In this document: positions 1 to 6,311 of the stretch, piece by piece | Layout of the letters: each line of letters starts with the position of its first letter | Position numbering within the stretch: the stretch's first letter is position 1 | Source of the DNA: an uncultured Erysipelotrichaceae bacterium | Lineage (GTDB): Bacteria > Bacillota_I > Bacilli_A > Erysipelotrichales > Erysipelotrichaceae | Direction: 5' to 3' | Length of the DNA stretch: 9,888 nucleotides | NCBI GenBank assembly: GCA_937902945.1 | Contig: CALEMD010000324.1 | Coordinates: 1-9,888, forward strand | Notes under the pieces: generated by a model | Told to the model about the DNA's origin: nothing | The model's database searches: none | The model's input: the letters and a program-made list of their open reading frames with translations, nothing else | Program-made: the position numbers and the translations under genes

Positions 1-1549
1 GCAGTATATTCTTCTCGGTTTCTGCATCCAGATTGGCACTTATTTCATCAAGCAGAAGGATTCGCGGGTTGGACACAATCGCTCTAGCTATTGCCAGCAG
101 CTGTCTCTGTCCCCAGGAGAATTCCTGCCCTCCGCGGGCATCTGTTTCATATCCTTTTTCCAGTTTCATTATCCATTCATCAAGGCCTACAAAGCGGCAT
201 GCCTGCACTACCTGATCATTCGTTATCCGTTCATCGTTCAGAGTGATCTGTTCAGCTACCGTTCCTGGTATGAATGAAAAGTTCTGTTCTATGTATCCAA
301 ACAAACTGCGGCGGATATTTTCCGGTATCTGATCGGAAGGCACTCCATTGATAGTGACCTTGCCGCTGTCAGGACTCAGCAGGCCGGCAGTCAGATTGAA
401 CATAGTTGTCTTGCCTATGCCGGTTCTGCCCGTCAGAGTAACAATATTGCCAGCCGGTATAGTCAGGCTGAAATCAGTGAATACAGGAACATCAGGCTGA
501 TAGCTGAAACTCATATGATCAAAGACTATTTCCTGTTTCTCTGCTTCTGCCAGTGATTCAAGAGTCACCTCAGCACTTGGTTTTTTCTGCTCTGGGGTCA
601 ATGCAAACTCATTGATCCTGACAGCTCCGGAAATGCCGGATTGAATGCTTTGGAACTCTTCGCCAAGTGATTCAATCGGTGACAGAAGATTGCCTACATA
701 CTCGATGGATGCCGCAAGCATACCGATACTCAGGCCAAAGTTTAAACCTATGCCGGAAGCCGCAAAGGCAATCAGAATGATTGCGATTGCCCGCAGCGTC
801 TGAATAATCGGAGAATAGAGGCTGTCATACAGAAGAACTTCTTTCTTGGTATTGTAGTTGGCTGTCAGCTTTCTGTTATACAGTTCTTCCATATAAGTCT
901 GTGCAAAGAACGAATGGATCATGCGGAAGCAGTGTATTGTTTCTCCAATATGACTGTTTACGATTGCCAGCTGCGCTAGATTTTTCTTCTGTGCCACTAG
1001 AACGTTCTTCTGAAATATGCGGGTAATGACAAAGATGATAGCTATCAGTATAAGCATCATCCACATCAGCTTCATTGAGAATACAGATATTGAAATCAGA
1101 ACACCGATGATCTTCAACAGATCGGCAGACATGGATACAACGCCATTGGTAAACAGACCGCTGACTGTATTGACATCATTGATGATGCGGCTTGTGATTT
1201 CAGATGGTGTGTTGGCGGTGAAATAGGAAGTATGAATTCTTTCCATCTTTGCCATCATCTGTTCACGAAGACGGAAGATGATATGCTGACCGATCTTAGC
1301 AAGCAGTGTCGACTTCAGAAAGTCGGCAATGCCGCATACGAAATAGATGCTGACATACAAGAGTGCCATATACAGAATTGCGGAAGTATTCCCGCTTCCA
1401 AGATACTGATCGATGACGTTTTTCAGTATGATCGGCGGTATCAGACTCAGAAGCACAGACGCAAGAGCCGCAGCGGCAAGCAGAACTGTCTGACCTATTT
1501 TTTCACGGACACTGGTCCATATCACATGCATGCACAGATTCTTATTCAT
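1..1549 (-). CDS. ABC exporter half-transporter, catalytic-site subunit of a heterodimer (3' end cut by window edge)
   Basis: This gene reads 516 complete codons from ATG at 1549 to the window edge without a stop. The C-terminus, including the H-loop, lies outside. The N-terminal ~300 residues form an exporter membrane domain with hydrophobic segments near residues 20-42, 56-75, 135-155, 160-178 and 250-290. The ATP-binding domain follows: Walker A GRTGIGKT (374-381), Q-loop Gln422 in GYIEQ, signature FSWGQ (477-481) in place of LSGGQ, Walker B ILLLDE (497-502) with catalytic Glu502, and D-loop SANLD. The start overlaps the stop of the upstream half-transporter gene by 8 bases (ATGAATAA). It is preceded by AGGAGG at 1559-1564 with 9-base spacing, so translational coupling is likely. 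Established knowledge: adjacent unequal half-transporters of this class form heterodimeric ATP-driven exporters in the cytoplasmic membrane. The substrate (drug, lipid or peptide) cannot be told from sequence. Confidence 0.93.
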   Translation of the reverse strand, partial: MNKNLCMHVIWTSVREKIGQTVLLAAAALASVLLSLIPPIILKNVIDQYLGSGNTSAILYMALLYVSIYFVCGIADFLKSTLLAKIGQHIIFRLREQMMAKMERIHTSYFTANTPSEITSRIINDVNTVSGLFTNGVVSMSADLLKIIGVLISISVFSMKLMWMMLILIAIIFVITRIFQKNVLVAQKKNLAQLAIVNSHIGETIHCFRMIHSFFAQTYMEELYNRKLTANYNTKKEVLLYDSLYSPIIQTLRAIAIILIAFAASGIGLNFGLSIGMLAASIEYVGNLLSPIESLGEEFQSIQSGISGAVRINEFALTPEQKKPSAEVTLESLAEAEKQEIVFDHMSFSYQPDVPVFTDFSLTIPAGNIVTLTGRTGIGKTTMFNLTAGLLSPDSGKVTINGVPSDQIPENIRRSLFGYIEQNFSFIPGTVAEQITLNDERITNDQVVQACRFVGLDEWIMKLEKGYETDARGGQEFSWGQRQLLAIARAIVSNPRILLLDEISANLDAETEKNIL

Positions 1550-3242
1550 TGCTGCCTTCCTCCTGCAGTTTAAAAAGTCTGCTGTACTGAGGATCTTTCA
1601 TCAACTGTTCATGTGTACCGGTTATAAATGTACTGCCATCTTTCATCAGTATAACCTTGTCCAGTTTCGGGAATATATTCAGCCGGTGTGAAATCAGTAT
1701 AATAATCTGATCGCTGTAATGTCTGCGCAGATTCTCATAGATATTCTTTTCTGTCTTCTTATCCAGCGATGCAAATGGATCGTCCAGTATCATCACGCCG
1801 GTTTTGTGATAGAGAGTACGGGCCAATGCCACACGCTGCTGCTGTCCTCCCGACAGACGTATACCAGCACTGCCTGCTTCTGTCTGCAGTCCTTTATCCA
1901 TATTCAAAAGATCCTGGCGGAAGTCGACATCATCAATAGCTTCATTTACATCTCCCGTGTCAGAGAGCCGGATATTGTTTTCAATCGTATCATTCAGAAG
2001 CATAGAATCATGTCCCATATAGCAGATTGCGCACGGCTGTGCCGGTTCTTCATCTATCAGTATGGTTCCATTACTTCCTTCACTGCACAAAAGAGCAGCC
2101 GCAAGTGTTGATTTGCCGCAGGCTACCGGGCCTGTAACACCGATGATTTCTCCGGCATGCGCCTGTAGATTGAAACCATCAATCTGTTTCTGACTGGTTT
2201 CAGGATAGGTAAACGAAAGATCCCTGACTGTGAGACTTTCGGCACTGTGACAGCAGGCACATGCATTTTCAAAAGGCAGGTATTCCTGCATGGTTCCCTC
2301 AATTCTCTTCCATGAGACATTTGCCTTCTGGTATGTATTGAAGAGTTTTGCGGCTTTCGAGGCCTTCGTCGCAAAGGCAATAAACATGGACAGAAATGCA
2401 GAGAATCGGCCAATAGTCCATACAGATGTATAGACGTTGGATGCGCCAAGCACGAATACCGCAACCGCACCAAGCATTGCGATTGCGTTATAGACAGGCT
2501 GAAGAGATGTATCAAGCATATCTGAGCGAGCCTGTTCCTTTTCAAGAATCTGCAGCTGCTCAGAATAGGAGCTGTTCTGCGTTGTACTGATGCCATTGAT
2601 GCGATACAGCAGCATATGACTTGCCTGCTCGTAGGTGTCATCCGTCACTCTGGATGCCTGCCGTCTTGCCTTGCGGTTCTGGTCGCTGACCGTTTTTTTC
2701 ATTCTCTGCGCCGCAAACATTGCGACGGGTATGCCTAAGCAGGAAAGGATTGCGACCTTTGGATCATAGATCAGCATAGTCACAAAATAACCGGTCATCA
2801 GCACACCGGTATCGAATACTTCCGTTATTACCTTGCGTACACCTTCTACAGCAATATCTACATCTGATACTGCCCGGCTCATCCAGTCACCGGTCTTCTT
2901 TTTCTGAATCTCAGATGGGGATGCATGCAGGATGCTGTTGTATATCATCAGCCGCATAGTTGCACTCATGCGATTGGCAAAGATTCTGACACTGTATCTC
3001 TTGATAATCCGCATCAGCTGCAGAAATAGAATAACAGATATGTATACTGCCGCAGCTTTGATAATCACTGCCTGAGTCTGTCTGGAAGCCACCGCATCAA
3101 CAAGATTTCCCATCAGCACGGAGCCAGACCACATCAAGCCATCAAATAAAAGACCTGATGCCGTTACCAGCAGCAGGATTTTCCATTCCTTCTTTGCATA
3201 TGCGGAGAGATTGGATGATGTAATTGGAGTAATTTTCTTCAT
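1542..3242 (-). CDS. ABC exporter half-transporter, degenerate-site subunit of a heterodimer
   Basis: A 566-residue protein with a fused membrane domain and ATPase domain, the usual length for an exporter half-transporter. Membrane segments are near residues 22-40, 58-78, 135-158, 160-178, 252-272 and 278-293. The ATPase domain has Walker A GPVACGKS (371-378), His411 where the Q-loop Gln is expected (YMGHDSMLL), a canonical LSGGQ (463-467), a Walker B ending in Asp487-Asp488 instead of Asp-Glu, and the H-loop His519. The Walker B change predicts an ATP site that hydrolyses poorly. The partner gene downstream has the intact Glu but an altered signature, so the two are complementary. The protein is rich in Cys: a CACCH cluster at 328-332 in the linker, Cys375 in Walker A, and C404-x2-C407 before the Q-loop. 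No strong Shine-Dalgarno precedes ATG 3242. The gene lies 49 bases after the DegV gene and probably depends on that transcript. Confidence 0.94.
   Translation of the reverse strand: MKKITPITSSNLSAYAKKEWKILLLVTASGLLFDGLMWSGSVLMGNLVDAVASRQTQAVIIKAAAVYISVILFLQLMRIIKRYSVRIFANRMSATMRLMIYNSILHASPSEIQKKKTGDWMSRAVSDVDIAVEGVRKVITEVFDTGVLMTGYFVTMLIYDPKVAILSCLGIPVAMFAAQRMKKTVSDQNRKARRQASRVTDDTYEQASHMLLYRINGISTTQNSSYSEQLQILEKEQARSDMLDTSLQPVYNAIAMLGAVAVFVLGASNVYTSVWTIGRFSAFLSMFIAFATKASKAAKLFNTYQKANVSWKRIEGTMQEYLPFENACACCHSAESLTVRDLSFTYPETSQKQIDGFNLQAHAGEIIGVTGPVACGKSTLAAALLCSEGSNGTILIDEEPAQPCAICYMGHDSMLLNDTIENNIRLSDTGDVNEAIDDVDFRQDLLNMDKGLQTEAGSAGIRLSGGQQQRVALARTLYHKTGVMILDDPFASLDKKTEKNIYENLRRHYSDQIIILISHRLNIFPKLDKVILMKDGSTFITGTHEQLMKDPQYSRLFKLQEEGSNE
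1559..1564 (-). promoter_or_regulatory. Strong Shine-Dalgarno AGGAGG inside the upstream gene
   Basis: AGGAGG on the minus strand lies 9 bases before ATG 1549 and within the last codons of the preceding half-transporter gene. It fixes the start of the second subunit. With the 8-base gene overlap it suggests coupled translation of the two subunits. Confidence 0.75.
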
Positions 3243-3291
3243 ATCTGTAGTTTAAAACGGAAAACACTGAGATACAACTATACTGACTGAA

Positions 3292-4137
3292 TCAATAGCC
3301 GATGATGATGCCGCCTTCCATAACATAGAAGCTTGTCAGTCCGCCGCATTTCATGATTTCAATATCACTGGTTGCGAGCATATCCACCAATAGATCGCAC
3401 ATCAGCAATGCTCCGCTTTCATTATTGCAGTGGGATATGATGATCGGTTTACCGGCCATATCCTTTGTTTCCTTCATATCTTCAGCCATCATCCGATAAG
3501 CCTGTCTGAGACCTCTTGCCTTATGACGGATATCAATGGTGCCTTCAGCTGTATTCGCTATGACCGCCTTGATATTCAGATGCTCAGCAACCTTGCCCAT
3601 AAATGCACTCATGCGGCCTGCTTTTACCAGGTTTTCATAACCGCCAAGCAGTGCCACAAGGGAAGTATGGGTATTATACTCGTCTATCTGCTTTGCAACT
3701 GCATCAAAATCATCATTGCTTCGAATCAGCTCCAAAGCTTTCTTGGCCAGCAGAACAATGCTGCCGCCGGTAGATTTAGAATCCACACAGTGGACCATTG
3801 CCTCCGGTTCTTCCTCTAGATACATCTCTGCCGCAAGTCTTGCGGCATTGTAGGTGCCGGAAAGCCTGCCGGTCATACAGATGCACAGAACCTTCTTATG
3901 CCCTCTGTATGCCTCTAGAAACTGTCCTGGTGCCGGGCAGGCAGTCAAAGACTCTTTCTTCTCCTGCCGCATGGCCGCAATCTGCTTGGAAACATCCAAT
4001 GTGTCGTCATCAGTAAAAGTCATTGCCCCTACTAGGATCTTTAAAGGAACCGATATCAGATCTATATCTGTTGGCATATCATATGTATCATTTCGGATAT
4101 CTGCACTTGAATCTACCACTACAGCCCATTCGTTCAT
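3292..4137 (-). CDS. DegV family (fatty-acid-binding, FakB-like) protein
   Basis: A 281-residue protein of the normal DegV length. Recognisable family blocks are VVDSSADI (7-14), the Thr65 region (SLTACP, the usual TSQPS block), RLSGTYNAA (91-99, with Ser93), DSKSTGG (119-125), LVKAGRMSAF (170-179, with Arg175) and HLNIKAVI (186-193). Characterised members bind a fatty acid, and FakB proteins present it to the FakA kinase for acyl-phosphate and phospholipid synthesis. A cytoplasmic acyl carrier role is therefore likely. The family's C-terminal His-containing segment reads SFYVMEGG here, with Tyr271 at the aligned His position, so lipid head-group contact may differ. The start is the only Met before the first beta-strand. 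GGAGGG lies just 3 bases upstream of it, a short spacing. It is first in a probable operon with the ABC exporter pair. A FakB assignment specifically is inference. Confidence 0.92.
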   Translation of the reverse strand: MNEWAVVVDSSADIRNDTYDMPTDIDLISVPLKILVGAMTFTDDDTLDVSKQIAAMRQEKKESLTACPAPGQFLEAYRGHKKVLCICMTGRLSGTYNAARLAAEMYLEEEPEAMVHCVDSKSTGGSIVLLAKKALELIRSNDDFDAVAKQIDEYNTHTSLVALLGGYENLVKAGRMSAFMGKVAEHLNIKAVIANTAEGTIDIRHKARGLRQAYRMMAEDMKETKDMAGKPIIISHCNNESGALLMCDLLVDMLATSDIEIMKCGGLTSFYVMEGGIIIGY

Positions 4138-4188
4138 AAGCCCTCCGGCAACATCTAATATTCTTTATTACTTTATATCATTCTTTTA

Positions 4189-4197
4189 ATTATAGCA
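4189..4197 (-). promoter_or_regulatory. Extended -10 promoter of the DegV/ABC operon
   Basis: The minus strand reads TGC-TATAAT (4197 to 4189), a perfect extended -10. A candidate -35, ATAACA (4217-4212), sits 17 bases upstream. The predicted transcription start near 4182 gives a leader of about 45 bases to ATG 4137. The -35 lies within the -10 region of the divergent promoter. Confidence 0.7.
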
Positions 4198-4211
4198 AGT
4201 AATGATTAATA

Positions 4212-4220
4212 TGTTATACT
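4212..4220 (+). promoter_or_regulatory. Extended -10 promoter of the DUF1836 gene
   Basis: The plus strand reads TGT-TATACT, an extended -10 with one mismatch to TATAAT. No good -35 is visible; that region (4192-4197) is occupied by the divergent -10 box. Seven bases separate the box from ATG 4228, so the predicted transcription start falls at or next to the start codon. Confidence 0.6.
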
Positions 4221-4227
4221 ATCAGCA

Positions 4228-4755
4228 ATGGAAAATATGATTACATTTCAGGAATACACGCAGAAAATACAGACCTGCCGGCTTCCGCGCTTCGATGAAC
4301 TTCCGGATATGGAACTGTATGCCGATCAGGTCATACAGTATCTGAATCCGCTTCTTTCAGTGCTTCAGTTTGATGAGCACGAAGATCAGATCACTCCGTC
4401 AATGATCAATAACTATGTGCGCATGAAGCTTCTTCCTCCTGCACATAAAAAGCGGTATGACCGGCGGCACATTGCTTATCTGACAGCCATCAGCATCTAT
4501 AAGCAGCTTTATTCCATCGACCATATCCGCAGTATGATTCTATTTCAGAATGAAATGTTTGATATTTTAGTCAGCTATGACTATTTCTGCACAGAGCTTG
4601 AGAACGCCCTGCATAGTACATTCAGAAGCGATCCTGCAATGCCGAAGGACACAACCGCAACCAACCGTGAGGAACGGGTCTTCGTCCGTGCTTCCTGCCT
4701 TGCCTTCTCATGGCAGCTGAAAGCAGAGAAATATCTGCAGTATAAATCCTGCTGA
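4228..4755 (+). CDS. DUF1836 family protein, probable DNA-binding regulator
   Basis: A 175-residue protein with the DUF1836 hallmarks: RLPRFDELPD (18-27), the YADQVIQYLN helix (31-40) and ITPSMINNYVRMKLLPP (55-71), followed by KKRYDRRHIAYL (74-85). The second block resembles the first helices of a MerR-type winged helix, in which an N-terminal helix-turn-helix is followed by a conserved basic Y-R-HI pattern. The family has no established function that I know of, and a regulatory role is inferred. The last ~45 residues are less conserved in character. It is the only plus-strand gene here and is divergent from the DegV/ABC operon, so it could control that operon. No Shine-Dalgarno precedes ATG 4228 or the alternative ATG 4237. 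The -10 box is so close that a leaderless transcript is plausible. Its TGA stop (4753-4755) lies 2 bases from the convergent gene's stop. Confidence 0.88.
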   Translation: MENMITFQEYTQKIQTCRLPRFDELPDMELYADQVIQYLNPLLSVLQFDEHEDQITPSMINNYVRMKLLPPAHKKRYDRRHIAYLTAISIYKQLYSIDHIRSMILFQNEMFDILVSYDYFCTELENALHSTFRSDPAMPKDTTATNREERVFVRASCLAFSWQLKAEKYLQYKSC

Positions 4756-4757
4756 TC

Positions 4758-5528
4758 TTATTCAGCTGCAGGAACTGGGTAGAGAACATTCGGTTTCTCC
4801 TGATCCCCGGATCCATAGTATGCGCAGAAGACCGTAGTGCCATCTATTTCTTCTGTGCCAACATATGAATATGTCTGTATATCCACAGAGTCGCCTTTGC
4901 GCATTGAAACCACAATGGATGTATCACTCATATACTGCACATCAATAATTGTATTGACTCCGTTTTCAATGACCAAGGTTCGGAAATAAGACGGCTGGCT
5001 CTGTTTGACCAATCGCGCAAAGCCGTTGTAGAACGGAACAGATGAACTGACAGGCGTTCCGTCTTTTACTACATACCAGCCGTTTTCAATGGCCTTATCT
5101 TCATCAATATTCATGTCTATATCATTGATTGAACCAGCAGCCCAGGCGATTTCATCATCATCTGTCCAGCCTGCACAGGCATCATTTTCTGCATATTCAT
5201 ACGTTACTGAGTTCAACGGGAAACCCGCAGAGGCAGTATAAGAGGATATGCTTACATTGCTGTCTGCATTGTAATAATAGGTCTTTCCGTAGCATTTCTT
5301 TTCCGTATAGGAATGCACTGCATTTGCTGCATCGCTGTTCAATGCATATGCACTGCGGATGCTCTTGAAAGTAATTGCACTGCCCGAGTCTTCTGCATAG
5401 CTGCTCGCAAATGGCACCCGCCATACACGGCCGGCATAATCTTCTGTGTCGGTCGTTATAAAAGGCATCATGTACAGCACGGCTGCGGATGCGATGACTA
5501 TGCCAGTTATTTTCAGTCCTTTTTTCAT
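4758..5528 (-). CDS. Hypothetical membrane-anchored extracytoplasmic protein
   Basis: I do not recognise this 256-residue protein. Residues 1-6 are basic and 7-25 hydrophobic (ITGIVIASAAVLYMMPF), giving an N-terminal anchor or signal sequence with no lipobox Cys, so it is not a lipoprotein. The remainder is soluble, rich in Ser, Tyr, Asp and Asn, and strand-forming in character. It has three Cys (79, 118, 234) and an acidic stretch NDIDMNIDEDKA around 135-146. This suggests a cell-surface or secreted beta-rich domain. The start is supported by GGAGAAA at 5536-5542, 7 bases upstream of ATG 5528. It begins 21 bases after the full-length lgt frame ends (TAA 5550-5552), so it is probably the last gene of the HdeD-FMN protein-lgt operon. 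The TAA stop abuts the convergent DUF1836 stop with no terminator between. Function is unknown. Confidence 0.82.
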   Translation of the reverse strand: MKKGLKITGIVIASAAVLYMMPFITTDTEDYAGRVWRVPFASSYAEDSGSAITFKSIRSAYALNSDAANAVHSYTEKKCYGKTYYYNADSNVSISSYTASAGFPLNSVTYEYAENDACAGWTDDDEIAWAAGSINDIDMNIDEDKAIENGWYVVKDGTPVSSSVPFYNGFARLVKQSQPSYFRTLVIENGVNTIIDVQYMSDTSIVVSMRKGDSVDIQTYSYVGTEEIDGTTVFCAYYGSGDQEKPNVLYPVPAAE

Positions 5529-5549
5529 TTTTCTGTTTCTCCAGCCTGT

Positions 5550-5711
5550 TTATTTTACCATATTCGGCTGTTTTTTACGATTGCGCCAAAGCAGGAAGAA
5601 GCCTAAAAGACAGATCGGTATAGCAATGAACTGTGAGGTGGAAAGCACCCCTACACTGCCGCGCACATCTGCCCTCAGAAATTCAATCAGAAAGCGGCCG
5701 ATACTGCATCA
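5550..5711 (-). pseudogene. lgt: In-frame C-terminal continuation of lgt beyond the TGA
   Basis: After the TGA at 5711-5709 the same reading frame gives C-SIGRFLIEFLRADVRG and continues through a hydrophobic helix (FIAIPICLLGFFLLW) and a basic tail to TAA at 5552-5550. SIGRF-IE-LR is the conserved C-terminal segment of Lgt, which in family members follows a YLI-W/L-Y-type stretch, so the TGA sits where Trp or Leu is usual. The frame shows no further stop or frameshift, so any inactivation must be recent, or the stop is bypassed or an error. With this part the protein would be 253 residues, a normal Lgt length. Confidence 0.8.
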
Positions 5712-6311
5712 AATCAGATACAGAGCATCGGTATCAGAAGGATGCTTCCCGTGATTGTAATTCCAGTACAGGAATGCAAACAGCAGAAAATCAAAGGCTG
5801 TGGAGATCAGCTGGGTAGGAATCAGTGATACACCGGCTGGTGCCAAAGAGCCTTCTGGAAAAACAATGCCGATCACTGAATCAGTCGGTGCACCATAGCA
5901 GCAGCCGGCAAAGAAGCAGCCGATGCGACCGAAACCCTGTGCCAATGCAATTTCCGGAACCAGCATCATGAAGTAGGATGGAAAGTCAAGTTTCTTGATA
6001 CGGCAGAATACCCAGGCGGTCAGTATGCCAACAATGATGCCTCCGTAAAGCACAAAGCCTCCGGAGCCCAACACTGCCCACGGATCTTTCAGAAACGCAT
6101 CCCATTCAACAATGACATACAGCAGTTTGGATCCAAACACAAAACCGATCACCACGGACCATAAAGCCAGATCAAGAATGACATCTTTTCTCAATCCATG
6201 TGCTTCTGCCTGTTTCTCACCAACATATACAGCTGCCAACAGACCTATGGCAATCATTACTCCATATCCATGAATCGTGACGCCTCCAAATGACAGCCAA
6301 TTATTGCACAT
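5709..6311 (-). CDS. lgt: Prolipoprotein diacylglyceryl transferase, interrupted by an in-frame TGA
   Basis: Lgt transfers diacylglycerol from phosphatidylglycerol to the lipobox Cys of prolipoproteins in the cytoplasmic membrane. Recognisable parts are HGYGVMIAIG (14-23), GSGGFVLYGG (82-91), the signature GFGRIGCFFAGCCYG (126-140), IPTQLIS (154-160) and several membrane helices. This is the Cys-rich GCFFAGCCYG variant; the usual His of the GG-H-GG block is Tyr89. The open frame stops at TGA (codon 201) after DALYLI. Codons 202-253 then continue in frame as the conserved Lgt C-terminus to TAA at 5550. The expected length is about 250-280 residues, so this 200-residue product lacks the last helix and the C-terminal Arg motif and is probably inactive unless TGA is read through. 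The start overlaps the FMN protein stop by 11 bases, with GGAAG at 6320-6324 and 8-base spacing. A sequencing error or a recent nonsense mutation is possible. Confidence 0.88.
   Translation of the reverse strand: MCNNWLSFGGVTIHGYGVMIAIGLLAAVYVGEKQAEAHGLRKDVILDLALWSVVIGFVFGSKLLYVIVEWDAFLKDPWAVLGSGGFVLYGGIIVGILTAWVFCRIKKLDFPSYFMMLVPEIALAQGFGRIGCFFAGCCYGAPTDSVIGIVFPEGSLAPAGVSLIPTQLISTAFDFLLFAFLYWNYNHGKHPSDTDALYLI

Noticed and set aside
1719..2641. Long open frames on the opposite strand or another frame within the degenerate ABC subunit gene (1719-2111 plus; 2123-2641 minus)
   Set aside because: They lie inside a confidently identified gene, have no family motifs or ribosome binding sites, and have low-complexity Ser/Arg/Cys-rich composition typical of shadow frames.
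3243..3291. Terminator or riboswitch between DegV and the ABC exporter genes
   Set aside because: The 49 bases contain no stable hairpin or T-run; they look like a plain intercistronic spacer.
5640..5711. Selenocysteine insertion at the lgt TGA
   Set aside because: The position is in a membrane-helix region and not catalytic in Lgt, and no convincing SECIS-like hairpin is seen directly downstream. A nonsense change at a Trp/Leu position is simpler.
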